In this document: one piece after another, positions 28,607-38,894 of the stretch
How the letters are laid out: the number at the start of each line of letters is the position of its first letter
Position numbering within the stretch: the first letter of the stretch is position 1
NCBI RefSeq assembly: GCF_021172165.1
Contig: NZ_CP089096.1
Location: 310,001 to 374,000, forward strand
Direction: 5' to 3'
DNA length: 64,000 bases
DNA from: Flavobacterium channae
GTDB lineage: Bacteria > Bacteroidota > Bacteroidia > Flavobacteriales > Flavobacteriaceae
Program-made: the position numbers and the translations under genes
The notes under the pieces: model-generated
Database searches by the model: none
What the model was told of the DNA's origin: nothing
What the model saw: only the letters and a program-made list of their open reading frames with translations

Positions 28607-28614
28607 CAAAGATA
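28607..28614 (-). promoter_or_regulatory. -7 box TATCTTTG of dusB
   Basis: A perfect TAnnTTTG match on the minus strand, 18 bp upstream of the dusB ATG. Confidence 0.5.
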
Positions 28615-28677
28615 TGAATTTTTTAAATCGTATTGGTTTACATAGTCTTCATACGTTTAAAATCCAAAACTTTAGTT

Positions 28678-28685
28678 TATATTTG
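28678..28685 (+). promoter_or_regulatory. -7 box TATATTTG of lepA
   Basis: A perfect TAnnTTTG match, 65 bp before the lepA start. No clear -33 element. Confidence 0.45.
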
Positions 28686-28749
28686 CAGATTAAACGACAA
28701 GGGTTTTGAAGATGAAAATGGCTCTTGTACTTGAACTTTACATTCAAAG

Positions 28750-30546
28750 ATGAAACACATTAGAAATTTTTGCATAATTGCACACATTGACCACGGAAAA
28801 AGTACGTTAGCCGACAGATTGTTGAGTGCTACACAAACCGTTTCGGCTCGCGAAGAAAAAGCCCAGTTGCTAGATAACATGGACTTAGAGCGCGAACGTG
28901 GGATTACCATAAAAAGTCACGCCATTCAAATGGAGTACAAATACAAAGGAGAAGATTATATCTTAAACTTAATTGACACTCCAGGTCACGTGGATTTCTC
29001 GTATGAGGTTTCTCGTTCGATTGCGGCTTGTGAAGGTGCTTTGTTGATTGTTGATGCAGCGCAAAGTATTCAGGCACAAACCATTTCAAATTTATATTTG
29101 GCTTTAGAGAATGACTTGGAAATTATTCCGGTTTTAAATAAGGTAGATTTACCAAGTGCTAATCCTGAAGAAGTTAGTGATGATATTATCGATTTATTAG
29201 GATGTGATTTAGAAGATATCATTCACGCTTCTGGAAAAACAGGTTTTGGTGTAGAAAATATTTTAGCGGCAATTATTGAGAAAATTCCAGCTCCTAAAGG
29301 AAATAAAGATGAGCCACTTCAAGCTTTGATTTTTGATTCGCACTACAATCCATTTAGAGGAATTGAAGTAATTTTCCGTGTTGTCAACGGGGAAATGAAA
29401 AAAGGTCAGAAAATTAAATTCATGGCAACTGGAAATGAATATTTTGCTGATGAAGTAGGAACTTTGAAATTAAATCAAGTGCCTAAAAATGTCATTTCTG
29501 CTGGAGATGTAGGCTATTTGGTTTCTGGAATTAAAGAAGCAAAAGAAGTAAAAGTTGGGGATACGATTACCGATGCGAAAGAACCAACTCAAAATGCCAT
29601 TCAAGGATTTGAAGATGTAAAACCAATGGTTTTCGCTGGAATTTATCCTGTAGATACTGAAGATTACGAAGATTTACGTGCTTCGATGGAAAAATTGCAA
29701 TTGAACGATGCGTCATTAGTTTTCCAAGCGGAAAGTTCGGCTGCATTAGGATTTGGTTTCCGTTGTGGATTCTTAGGAATGTTACACATGGAAATTATCC
29801 AAGAACGTTTAGAGCGTGAGTTTGATATGACTGTAATTACTACGGTTCCTAACGTTTCGTATCATGCGTTCACAAAAAAAGAGCCTGATACTGTTTTAAT
29901 CGTAAACAATCCGTCAGATTTACCAGAACCTTCAAAATTAGATAGAGTAGAAGAGCCTTATATCAAAGCGACTATCATTACAAAATCAGATTTCGTTGGA
30001 AACGTAATGAGTTTGTGTATCGAAAAACGTGGTTTAATAACAAATCAAACGTATTTAACACCAGAACGTGTTGAATTGAATTTCGATATGCCATTAGCGG
30101 AAATCGTATTTGATTTTTATGATAGATTAAAAACGGTTTCTAAGGGTTATGCTTCTTTTGATTATCATCCAATAGGAATGCGCGAATCAAAATTAGTTCG
30201 TTTAGACGTTTTATTAAATGCGCAACCAGTAGATGCACTTTCAGCATTAATTCATGAGAGTAACGCTTACAACATTGGTAAAAAAATGTGCGAAAAACTA
30301 AAAGAATTAATACCAAGACAACAATTTGATATTCCTATTCAAGCAGCAATTGGAGCTAAAGTTATTGCTCGTGAGACTATCAAAGCTTTAAGAAAAGATG
30401 TAACTGCTAAATGTTACGGAGGAGATATTTCGCGTAAACGTAAACTTTTAGAAAAACAGAAAAAAGGTAAAAAACGTATGCGTCAAGTTGGAAACGTAGA
30501 AATTCCTCAAGAAGCATTTATGGCTGTTTTGAAATTAAACGATTAG
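28750..30546 (+). CDS. lepA: Elongation factor 4 (LepA) GTPase
   Basis: 598 residues, the usual LepA length. GTPase motifs are [14 protein letters not shown] (P loop), [12 protein letters not shown] and NKVDLP, followed by EF-G-like domains II, III and V. The LepA-specific C-terminal domain is also present ([29 protein letters not shown], ending [14 protein letters not shown]). It acts on stalled ribosomes. It is followed by a strong terminator. Confidence 0.98.
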   Translation: MKHIRNFCIIAHIDHGKSTLADRLLSATQTVSAREEKAQLLDNMDLERERGITIKSHAIQMEYKYKGEDYILNLIDTPGHVDFSYEVSRSIAACEGALLIVDAAQSIQAQTISNLYLALENDLEIIPVLNKVDLPSANPEEVSDDIIDLLGCDLEDIIHASGKTGFGVENILAAIIEKIPAPKGNKDEPLQALIFDSHYNPFRGIEVIFRVVNGEMKKGQKIKFMATGNEYFADEVGTLKLNQVPKNVISAGDVGYLVSGIKEAKEVKVGDTITDAKEPTQNAIQGFEDVKPMVFAGIYPVDTEDYEDLRASMEKLQLNDASLVFQAESSAALGFGFRCGFLGMLHMEIIQERLEREFDMTVITTVPNVSYHAFTKKEPDTVLIVNNPSDLPEPSKLDRVEEPYIKATIITKSDFVGNVMSLCIEKRGLITNQTYLTPERVELNFDMPLAEIVFDFYDRLKTVSKGYASFDYHPIGMRESKLVRLDVLLNAQPVDALSALIHESNAYNIGKKMCEKLKELIPRQQFDIPIQAAIGAKVIARETIKALRKDVTAKCYGGDISRKRKLLEKQKKGKKRMRQVGNVEIPQEAFMAVLKLND

Positions 30547-30566
30547 AGAAAAATTAAATAATTAAC

Positions 30567-30604
30567 AAAAAGTTTGAATATTTTTTAATATTCAAACTTT
30601 TTTA
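30567..30604 (+). terminator. Terminator after lepA
   Basis: A 16-bp AT-rich perfect stem (AAAAAGTTTGAATATT and its complement) with a TTTT loop and T tail, 20 bp after the lepA stop. Confidence 0.85.
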
Positions 30605-30672
30605 ATTCTGATTAATTTCGGTTTTTCTTTTTTTACTATTTTTATATCAATGATTTTAACCCCAAACGGATC

Positions 30673-33600
30673 ATGAAAAAAATACTGTTAATATTTGCTT
30701 GTTTTTATTCTGGTTTTTTGTTTTCACAAGCAATAACTGTTGATAACACTTCAAATTCACCTGCGCAATTAGTTGATTTGTTGCTTGGAAATTCTTGTGT
30801 TGAAGTTTCTAATATTTCGGTTTCTTCAAATCAAGCGGTTGCTTATTTTAATCAAAATGGTTCTTCATTTCCAATAGCAGAAGGAATTATTATTAGAAAC
30901 GGTATTGCAACACACACTCAAGGACCCTATACAGGCAATAACTTAAGTAGTTCGGTAACGCCAACTGGAGATGCTTTTTTGCAAAATTTAAGTGATAATA
31001 ATGGAGGGAATAGTCCAATTGTAAATGCAGAGTTTTTAGAATTTGATTTTATTCCGCTTTCAAATAGTTTTAGCTTTAATTTTTTGTTTGCTTCAAATGA
31101 ATATGGATTTTATCAATGTGAATTTAGTGATGTTTTTGCCTTTGTATTAACCGATTTATCTTCCGGAGTTTCTACTAATTTAGCGGTTATTCCAGGAACA
31201 AATACACCAGTTTCCGTAACTACAATTAGAAATAGCATTTACAATGATCCATCAAGTCCAAATAACAGTTGTGCCTCTATAAATCCAAGTTTTTTTGGAA
31301 CATATAATGTTGGAAATCCTACTTCTGCATTAAATATGAGAGGGCAAACAGTGGTTATGAATGCTTCTTCAGTTGTTGTTCCAAATACACCATATAGAAT
31401 TCGTTTGGTTATTGGTGATTATGCAAATTCAGGATTTGATTCAGCAGTCTTTTTATCAGCAGGAAGTTTTACCACTACTTTAGATTTAGGACCAGATCAG
31501 ATTATTTGTACCGGTGATACTTTTTTTCTGGAAACCGACTTAGATAATACTTTTACCTATACTTGGTACGAAAATGGTAATCCAATTCCGGGAGAAGTTA
31601 ATTCTTCTTACACTGTTACTCATCCTGGAATTTATACAGTGGAAGCCGTAAGAGGTTCTTGTTTGATTACAGATACAATTGAGTTCACTGATTTAGCTGT
31701 GAATACCCCTCAAGATTTACTGACTTGTAATACTGGTGCTGGAACTTATAGTTTTAATTTAACTAGTAATGATGAAACTGCATTAGGAATAGATACAGCA
31801 ATTTATGATGTTTTATATTATGAATCTCCTGCAGATATTGTTGCAAATAATCCAATTCCTAATGGAAATTTATCTTCTTATTCAAGTTCTGGAGGACAAA
31901 CAATTTATATAAAAATACTAAACACTGTTACAGGTAATTTTTGTGATGCTGTTTACTCTTTTGATTTAATTGTTACTAATGCTGTTGTGGCAACACCACC
32001 AAATCCAATTTCTGTATGTGAAGGTCAAGGAAGTACGGGTTATACCTTTGGTGCTGTTACTACAAATGAAGTTTTAAATGGGCAATCACCAGCAAATTAT
32101 ACGGTTACGTATTACAATTCTGTTGGTGAAGCAACTTCAGGTACAAATCCTGTGTTGTCGGTGTCTATTCCAAACGGAACGACAACAGTTACTGTTGGTA
32201 TAAGAATGCAAGATAATTCAAATCCTAGCTGTTTTGATGTTACTTCAGTTACAATTACTGTTAATCCTTTACCTGTTGTTGATGATATACCAGATCCAGT
32301 TGAATGTAGTCAATATACTTTACCAACAATTGCCAATGGGACATATTATCTTTTACCAGGTGGTCCAACTACTCCAGGGCAAGTACAGTACAATATAGGA
32401 GATATTTTAGTAGATGGTGGTACCTATTATATTTTTGCTGGTCCTGATGCAAATGGTTGTACAAATGAATCAAGTTTTAATTTAACTTTAATAGATGAAT
32501 ATACTCCTCAATTAGATCATTGTGGTACTTTTATTGTGCCAACGCCTCCAGAAAATATTGGTAATTTTTATACACAGCCAGGAGGTCCTTCTGGAACTGG
32601 AGTTGTAGTGCCTGCAGGAACGGAATATGTTAATACCACAGCAGCTACTTTTACAGAGACATTGTATTACTATGCTGAAATAAATGGAATATTGTGTAGG
32701 GATGAGCAATTTGTTTTTTACGTTCACCCGTTGCCACTTGTAGATGATCCGGCAGATGTTACCACTTGTGATTCTTATGTATTACCAGCTTTAATTAATG
32801 GAGTTTATAATACTTCTTCGGATGGAAGTGGAACAACTTTAAATCCAGGAGATGTAATAAGTGTTAATGGACCTAATTTTCCAGGTACTTATTATGTTTT
32901 TAATTCTCTAGGTCACACAAATAGTCAAGGACAGCCTGGAACATGTACAGACTTTAATGATATTGTAATTGATTTAGTTGATACATCTGTGTTTTCAGCT
33001 GTTTCTGGTTGTGGATTTTATACATTACCTGCTGTTCCTTTTGGAGGTTATTTTACTGCTCCAAATGGTGGCGGAACTCAAATTACAGATTTGAATATAA
33101 CTTCTTCTCAAGTTGTTTATTATTTTACAAATACGACGACTTTGCCAAATTGTACTTCTAATTTAAATTATAATATCACTATTAATCCATTACCATTAGT
33201 TGATACAATTCCGAGTGGTACGCATTGTGGTGAATTTGTTTTACCTGTTTTAGCAAATGGTAGTTATTATACTTTACCAGGAGGTCCAACGGTTCTAGGG
33301 CAAGTACCTTTAAGTGCTGGACAAAGAATTGATTTGTCGGGAGTAAATTTAGCACCAGGAACATATTATATTTATAACGGTTTAGATGCTAATAATTGCG
33401 AAAATGAGTCAAGTTTTACAATTAATTTGAATCCATTCCCTCCAACAGATAATGTTTTCAGTAGAACAGAATGTTTGCCTTACACTATTCCTGCACCAAC
33501 CAACGGTACAATTTATACAGCTCCAGGTGGTCCTGCGGGTGGAGGTTCTGTAGTTTCTTCAACACAATCTTTTGATTCAACTCAAACTTTCTATTTGTAT

Positions 33601-34932
33601 AATATTGATACTACAACAGGGTGTGAAATTAATCGTCCATTTACAGTAACTTATAATGGAATCAACTTGCCAGATTATCAAAATGTGAATGTTTGTGAGT
33701 ATGAAAACTATCAATTGCCTGCATTAACACATGTAGCTCCAACACCTTTTGATTACACTATTGGCTATTTTTATGATCCAAATGGAGTAAACCCTTTGCC
33801 AAACGGAACTGTTTTTAATGTTCCAAATACTACTACAACAATTTATGTTTATGCAGTAAATGGAGACCGAATTATTTGTACACAAGAAGATAGTTTTGAT
33901 ATTGTAGTTTCAGAAACACCCAACTTAGCCGCTTTAGGATTGGTGTTTGACAATGAGGAATGTGGAACTTATGTGTTGCCAACGCTACCAACAACAACTT
34001 ATAATATTGGTTATTATTCACAATCTGGTGGAAATGCGGCTGATTTAATTACGAATTTGAATATTTCAACACCTGGGACGTATACCTATTTTGTGTATGC
34101 TTCGGCTATTGGTAATCCAAACTGTAATGATGAAATTTCATTTACATTCACAGTTCATCCACTACTTGATATTACAATTCAAGGAGGAATTATTTGTGTG
34201 GATTCTGAAACAAATGAACCCTTAAGAACATTTACTATGAATTCAGGCTTGAATCCTGCCTTTTTTACGGTGAATTGGTATTTGAATGGAACTTTGATGG
34301 GAACTGGTCCAAGCTATGAAGCTTCATTAGCTGGTGTTTATACGGTTGAATTTATAAAACTTATTCCTGATGTTGGAGCAAATTGTAATTACAATACTAC
34401 TACCGTGACTATTGTTCAATCTGGACCGGCCGTTGCTGATTTTACTGTAAGTACTCCTTTTGAAAATAACACTTTTATAACGGTTAATTTAACTGGTGGT
34501 TTTGGTGATTATCTCTATCAATTAGTTTACCCAGGTGGTAGTTTATCTGGATATCAATCAAGTAATGTATTTACTAATTTGCCTACAGGAGAATACTATG
34601 TGAATATTTATGATATTTTAGGAAATTGTTCGCCAACTATTGTTGGTCCAATTTATATTATTAATTATCCAAATTATTTTACACCAAATGATGATGGTGT
34701 TAATGATAATTGGAATATTTGGGATTTAAGTCATCAGCCTGATGCTGTGATTAATATTTTTGATCGTTACGGTAAATTTCTAAAACAAATGTCGCCCACT
34801 AGCTCAGGTTGGGATGGTACTTATAATGGAGAGAAATTACCATCAACCGATTATTGGTTTACAGTTGAATACTTACCACAAAACGCGACTGCTAAGCGAA
34901 TATTTAAAGCGCATTTTTCTTTAAAAAGATAA
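30673..34932 (+). CDS. Giant T9SS type B secreted protein with choice-of-anchor L domain and repeats
   Basis: 1419 residues. A signal peptide (KILLIFACFYSGFLFSQA) is followed by a choice-of-anchor-L-like domain (about 30-270; FDFIPLSNSFSFNFLFASNEYGFYQCEFSDVFAFVL). Ig-like segments come next, then about eight Cys-containing repeats of 70-90 residues (Y.LP...G.YYT.PGGP...GTYYIYN). A final Ig-like part and a CHU_C/T9SS type B sorting domain end the protein (NYFTPNDDGVNDNWNIWDL...INIFDRYGKFLKQM). It is exported by the gliding-linked secretion system and is probably a surface or adhesive protein; ligand unknown. Confidence 0.9.
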   Translation: MKKILLIFACFYSGFLFSQAITVDNTSNSPAQLVDLLLGNSCVEVSNISVSSNQAVAYFNQNGSSFPIAEGIIIRNGIATHTQGPYTGNNLSSSVTPTGDAFLQNLSDNNGGNSPIVNAEFLEFDFIPLSNSFSFNFLFASNEYGFYQCEFSDVFAFVLTDLSSGVSTNLAVIPGTNTPVSVTTIRNSIYNDPSSPNNSCASINPSFFGTYNVGNPTSALNMRGQTVVMNASSVVVPNTPYRIRLVIGDYANSGFDSAVFLSAGSFTTTLDLGPDQIICTGDTFFLETDLDNTFTYTWYENGNPIPGEVNSSYTVTHPGIYTVEAVRGSCLITDTIEFTDLAVNTPQDLLTCNTGAGTYSFNLTSNDETALGIDTAIYDVLYYESPADIVANNPIPNGNLSSYSSSGGQTIYIKILNTVTGNFCDAVYSFDLIVTNAVVATPPNPISVCEGQGSTGYTFGAVTTNEVLNGQSPANYTVTYYNSVGEATSGTNPVLSVSIPNGTTTVTVGIRMQDNSNPSCFDVTSVTITVNPLPVVDDIPDPVECSQYTLPTIANGTYYLLPGGPTTPGQVQYNIGDILVDGGTYYIFAGPDANGCTNESSFNLTLIDEYTPQLDHCGTFIVPTPPENIGNFYTQPGGPSGTGVVVPAGTEYVNTTAATFTETLYYYAEINGILCRDEQFVFYVHPLPLVDDPADVTTCDSYVLPALINGVYNTSSDGSGTTLNPGDVISVNGPNFPGTYYVFNSLGHTNSQGQPGTCTDFNDIVIDLVDTSVFSAVSGCGFYTLPAVPFGGYFTAPNGGGTQITDLNITSSQVVYYFTNTTTLPNCTSNLNYNITINPLPLVDTIPSGTHCGEFVLPVLANGSYYTLPGGPTVLGQVPLSAGQRIDLSGVNLAPGTYYIYNGLDANNCENESSFTINLNPFPPTDNVFSRTECLPYTIPAPTNGTIYTAPGGPAGGGSVVSSTQSFDSTQTFYLYNIDTTTGCEINRPFTVTYNGINLPDYQNVNVCEYENYQLPALTHVAPTPFDYTIGYFYDPNGVNPLPNGTVFNVPNTTTTIYVYAVNGDRIICTQEDSFDIVVSETPNLAALGLVFDNEECGTYVLPTLPTTTYNIGYYSQSGGNAADLITNLNISTPGTYTYFVYASAIGNPNCNDEISFTFTVHPLLDITIQGGIICVDSETNEPLRTFTMNSGLNPAFFTVNWYLNGTLMGTGPSYEASLAGVYTVEFIKLIPDVGANCNYNTTTVTIVQSGPAVADFTVSTPFENNTFITVNLTGGFGDYLYQLVYPGGSLSGYQSSNVFTNLPTGEYYVNIYDILGNCSPTIVGPIYIINYPNYFTPNDDGVNDNWNIWDLSHQPDAVINIFDRYGKFLKQMSPTSSGWDGTYNGEKLPSTDYWFTVEYLPQNATAKRIFKAHFSLKR
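32299..34165 (+). repeat. Eight diverged protein repeats in the T9SS type B protein
   Basis: Units begin with a Cys, then a short stretch such as YTLP or FVLP, NG.YYT.PGGP, and GTYYIY. The clearest are VECSQYTLPTIANGTYYLLP, HCGEFVLPVLANGSYYTLP and ECLPYTIPAPTNGTIYTAP. Units are 70-90 residues and well diverged, so the array is old. Confidence 0.75.
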
Positions 34933-34992
34933 CTTATTAACATTAACAATTGACCAATTTTCTTTTTGTAAAAGTTGAAGTAACTTTACATT

Positions 34993-36258
34993 ATGTATGC
35001 TTTAGTTGATTGTAATAATTTTTACGTTTCGTGCGAACGTGTTTTTCAACCTCATTTGAATGGTAAACCTGTTGTGGTTTTATCTAACAATGATGGTTGT
35101 GTAATTTCGCGTAGTAATGAAGCTAAAGCACTTGGTGTTCCTATGGGAGCTCCCGAGTTTAAAGTCCGTGATGAGATTAAGCAACACGACATACATGTTT
35201 TTTCATCGAATTATGCTTTGTATGGTGATTTAAGTCATCGTGTAATGGCAACTTTAGCGCATTTTACACCAAATGTTGAGGTGTATAGTATTGATGAAGC
35301 TTTCCTAAATTTTACTGGACAAACCATACCAGATTATCATGAATATGGTTTGCAAATACGTAAGCGAATTTTAAAATGGTTGAGTATTCCAACGGGAATT
35401 GGATTTGCACCTTCGAAAGCTTTGTCTAAAATGGCCAATCATATTGCTAAGAAGTTCCCTGAGCGTACTCAAGGTGTCTATGTTATTGATACCGATGAAA
35501 AACGTATAAAAGCTCTTAAATGGACTAAAATTGGTGATGTTTGGGGAATTGGCTATCGCTTAACCAAGAAAATGCATGCCAAAGGTATTATAACTGCTTA
35601 CGATTTTACTTTGCCAAAGAATGAATGGTATATTAGAAAAGAAATGGGAGTTGTGGGAATGCGTTTGAAATACGAATTAGAAGGTAAATCTGTTTTGGAA
35701 ATGGAAGAGCCAAAAGCAAAGAAGAATATTGCAGTTACTCGAAGTTTTGAAAAGGATATTAGTGATTTTGATGAACTAAAAGAACGCGTAGTTACATTTG
35801 CTAGTGTTTGTTCAGAAAAATTGCGAAAGCAAAATTCATGTTGCTACGGTGTTATTTTGTATTTAAGTAAAGATAGGTTTCGTGCTAATGGCGAAAAATA
35901 TAGTTTTTATCGTTTGCAAACATTGTCGTTTCCTAGTAATACTGCTTTTTCAATAAGTGGATTGGCAATTAAGATGCTTAAAGAATTATATGAGGAAGGT
36001 GCGGTTTATAAAAAGGCAGGTGTAATTGTAACTGATATAATTCCAGCGAATCAGAAGCAATTCCATTTGTTTGATGATGAAAATCCAAAATTCCAAAAAT
36101 TAATGGAAGTTATGGATGCTTATCACGAGAAAGTAGGGGAGCGTAAAATCCGATTGGCTAGTCAAGATTTAAAGCGTACTTGGAAAATGAAACAAAATCA
36201 TTTGTCGAAACGTTATACCACAAATTTTAACGAATTAATAGAAGTGAAATGTCAGTGA
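34993..36258 (+). CDS. umuC: Y-family DNA polymerase V catalytic subunit UmuC
   Basis: 421 residues. Metal-binding motifs are [16 protein letters not shown] (Asp6) and [11 protein letters not shown] (Asp-Glu), with the finger region [21 protein letters not shown], the thumb/HhH segment [16 protein letters not shown] and the little finger. It performs translesion synthesis. It lies upstream of umuD, which overlaps its last 10 bp, so the two are translationally coupled in the order C then D. No LexA box was recognised. Confidence 0.95.
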   Translation: MYALVDCNNFYVSCERVFQPHLNGKPVVVLSNNDGCVISRSNEAKALGVPMGAPEFKVRDEIKQHDIHVFSSNYALYGDLSHRVMATLAHFTPNVEVYSIDEAFLNFTGQTIPDYHEYGLQIRKRILKWLSIPTGIGFAPSKALSKMANHIAKKFPERTQGVYVIDTDEKRIKALKWTKIGDVWGIGYRLTKKMHAKGIITAYDFTLPKNEWYIRKEMGVVGMRLKYELEGKSVLEMEEPKAKKNIAVTRSFEKDISDFDELKERVVTFASVCSEKLRKQNSCCYGVILYLSKDRFRANGEKYSFYRLQTLSFPSNTAFSISGLAIKMLKELYEEGAVYKKAGVIVTDIIPANQKQFHLFDDENPKFQKLMEVMDAYHEKVGERKIRLASQDLKRTWKMKQNHLSKRYTTNFNELIEVKCQ

Positions 36259-36686
36259 AATCTAAAATTACCTTCTTTGTTCCAGATTCGGATAACCCGA
36301 TAATGGTTCCTTTTGTTTCAGGTGAAATAAAGGCTGGTTTTCCTTCTCCGGCAGCAGATTTTGAAGAGTTAAAACTGAGTTTAGATCATTTGTTGATTAA
36401 GAATAGAGAAGCTACTTTTTATGCAAAAGCAAGCGGAAATTCAATGATAGAAGCAGGAATAGATGATGGCGACATTATGGTAATTGATAGAAGTTTGGAA
36501 CCTCATAATAATGCTATTTCAGTTTGTTTGATTGATGGGGAGTTTACTGTAAAACGCATTAAGAAAGATGGCGAAGAATTGTATTTAATGCCTGAAAATT
36601 CACAATACAAACCAATTAAAGTAGAAGAGGAGAATGAATTGATAATTTGGGGAATTGTAACTTATGTAATTAAGAAAATGAAATAA
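36249..36686 (+). CDS. umuD: UmuD/LexA-type autoproteolytic subunit
   Basis: 145 residues of the S24 peptidase family. The self-cleavage site is Ala29-Gly30 (IKAG before FPSPA), the nucleophile is Ser65 in [10 protein letters not shown] and the base is Lys102 in GEFTVKRI. After cleavage it would form UmuD' and join UmuC as DNA polymerase V. It has no DNA-binding domain, unlike LexA. Confidence 0.95.
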   Translation: MSVKSKITFFVPDSDNPIMVPFVSGEIKAGFPSPAADFEELKLSLDHLLIKNREATFYAKASGNSMIEAGIDDGDIMVIDRSLEPHNNAISVCLIDGEFTVKRIKKDGEELYLMPENSQYKPIKVEEENELIIWGIVTYVIKKMK

Positions 36687-36719
36687 AAAAAGAGGCTGAT
36701 TTTAATCAGCCTCTTTTTT
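36685..36719. terminator. Bidirectional terminator between umuD and the ppiD-like gene
   Basis: A symmetric stem with core AGAGGCTGATT / AATCAGCCTCT, flanked by A and T runs on either side, serves both convergent transcripts. Confidence 0.9.
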
Positions 36720-36737
36720 ATCTATATATTATTGATA

Positions 36738-38795
36738 TTAGAAGTTAGCTCTATTGTCTTTAATTTCTGCTTTCTCTTTTAAAGCTATATAACTCATAGA
36801 AACCGCGTAAGATCTGTTTTGAGATCTATCTTGAGTAATATAAGTCTCATAACTTGGAACTTCAGGGGCTTTAGTTACAGCTTTAGCTCTAACCATAAAC
36901 ATTCCTGTATTTCCTTCAATGATTTCAGAAGTTTTACCCGCAGCTAAACCAAATGCTTTACCAACAACTTTTGGCTCGTTTCCGATATTTGGAACAACTG
37001 GTGCTTTTAATGAAACTCCAGTAGCAGTTTGTACTGTAGCTCCAGATTTTTTAGCAGCTTCTTCTAATGAAGCTCCGCTCATTTTTTTCTTAATGATTTC
37101 AGCTTTTTTCTGATTTTTGATGATTGGTTCAACAGATTGTTTAGCAATATCGATTGGTAATAAACCGCTTTCGTTTCTGTCTTTTAATTTTGCAATAACA
37201 AAACCTTGAGGAACTTCAAAACGTCTTACATCTCCAATTTCTGTATCTTTATTGAATGACCATCTTACAATTTCTCTTTGAGAACCTACACCTTGAACAT
37301 ACTCGTCAGAACCTTTTAAGTTTGTTGCAGGAATAACTTCTAATCCAGCTTTTTTAGCTAAAGCAGCAAAATCAGCATTTTCATTAGCATCAGCCTCTAA
37401 TTGACTTGCTTTTGTATAAATAGCATCGATTGTAGCTTCAGATGGTTGGATTTTTTGAGCAACAGTCCCTAATAAAACAGCGTTGTATTTATCCATTACT
37501 TTAATAACGTGGAAACCATAATCTGTTTCTACAACTCCAATAGTTCCAACTGCATTGTTGAATACGAAATCATTAAACTGAGGAACCATTTGTCCTGGAG
37601 TAATGTTGTCATACTCACCACCATTATTTTTAGAACCTGGATCGTCAGAATTTGTCATTGCTAACATTGCAAAATTTCCAGGATTAGCTTTAGCTTGAGC
37701 TAATAAATCGTTAGCTAATGCTTGAGCTTCTTCTTTAGTTCTTGTAGCAGTTGATTGAGGAGCTCCTTTGTAAGCTAATAAAATGTGACTAGCTTTTGCA
37801 CTTGCGTTTCCTTTTTTAGCAACCATTCTTGAAATACATTGGTGACCATTGAAAACATAAGGACCATAAACACCACCAACTGGCAAGTTGAACAACTCTT
37901 CTTGATAGTCGATAGGTAAATCTTTTTTAGTTACGTATGTAGAATCAAATTTGATATCTGAATTTGCATTTACAAACTCACCAACATTAGCAACAGAATC
38001 AAATTTTACTTTTACATCGCCAATAGAAGATAGCATAGCTTGCTCATCTTCTTTAGATGGTTTGTTTTCTACTAAAACAAAATCGACACTAGTTGTGTTA
38101 TCTGATTTGTATTTTTTAGGAGATTTTTTCATGAAGTCGATGATTTCAGCATCTGAAACTTTTACTTGATCATCAGCAACAGTTGAGAAAGCTACAGTTA
38201 CATAGTCAAAATCAGCTTTATCATTTTCTAACTTGTATAAATATTTACCTTCAGCTTTAGTTGTATAAACACCAGATTTAATCATTGTGTTATACATTTG
38301 CTCAAGGGCATATCTTTCAATGTTTTTCTCAAATTCTTTCCATTGTAACCATTGTGTTTGGTCTGGAGCGTTTTTGATTCCTTTTAAAGACTCTTTGAAT
38401 TTGTTTTCGTCAAACTGACCAGCAGCATTCAAAAATTGAGGATTTTGAGCTAAGTTAGGATTTTGTTTGATAACGTTAATTAATTGCTCGCTACCAATTT
38501 TTAAACCTAATTTTTCAAACTCTTCTGTAAGGATAATTCTTCTAACTTCTTGATCCCAAGCACTATTTAAAGCTTGAGTTGAACTAGTACCTTGTCCTTG
38601 CTTTTCAATCATTGCAACATTTTGCATAAATTGTTGTGCTTCAATGTCTGTTCCGTTTACAGAACCTACATCATTTGCTCCTGCTCCAAAAGTTCCACTT
38701 TGAATTACATCTGCAAGTACAAATGAAAACAATGCTAAAGCAATGATAATGATTAAGAAGAATGAACGTTGTCTAATTTTAGATAAAACTGCCAT
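36738..38795 (-). CDS. PpiD/SurA-type peptidylprolyl isomerase
   Basis: 685 residues. An N-terminal membrane anchor (SFFLIIIIALALFSFVLADVI) precedes a SurA-N-like helical chaperone region (about 40-230), a parvulin rotamase domain (about 335-440; ASHILLAYKG, NNGGEYDNITPGQMVPQFNDFVFN, TDYGFHVIKVMDK) and a C-terminal chaperone region. It should assist outer-membrane protein folding in the periplasm. It is last in the minus-strand block that begins with coaX, although a 99-bp gap may hold its own promoter. Confidence 0.92.
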   Translation of the reverse strand: MAVLSKIRQRSFFLIIIIALALFSFVLADVIQSGTFGAGANDVGSVNGTDIEAQQFMQNVAMIEKQGQGTSSTQALNSAWDQEVRRIILTEEFEKLGLKIGSEQLINVIKQNPNLAQNPQFLNAAGQFDENKFKESLKGIKNAPDQTQWLQWKEFEKNIERYALEQMYNTMIKSGVYTTKAEGKYLYKLENDKADFDYVTVAFSTVADDQVKVSDAEIIDFMKKSPKKYKSDNTTSVDFVLVENKPSKEDEQAMLSSIGDVKVKFDSVANVGEFVNANSDIKFDSTYVTKKDLPIDYQEELFNLPVGGVYGPYVFNGHQCISRMVAKKGNASAKASHILLAYKGAPQSTATRTKEEAQALANDLLAQAKANPGNFAMLAMTNSDDPGSKNNGGEYDNITPGQMVPQFNDFVFNNAVGTIGVVETDYGFHVIKVMDKYNAVLLGTVAQKIQPSEATIDAIYTKASQLEADANENADFAALAKKAGLEVIPATNLKGSDEYVQGVGSQREIVRWSFNKDTEIGDVRRFEVPQGFVIAKLKDRNESGLLPIDIAKQSVEPIIKNQKKAEIIKKKMSGASLEEAAKKSGATVQTATGVSLKAPVVPNIGNEPKVVGKAFGLAAGKTSEIIEGNTGMFMVRAKAVTKAPEVPSYETYITQDRSQNRSYAVSMSYIALKEKAEIKDNRANF

Positions 38796-38894
38796 TTTTA
38801 TTCGTGTTTAATTTTTTTCAGAGGGCGAAAATACAATTATCTATTTAATAATAAAATAGTAAAGTTATATTTTACTTGAATTTTTTAAAGATTT

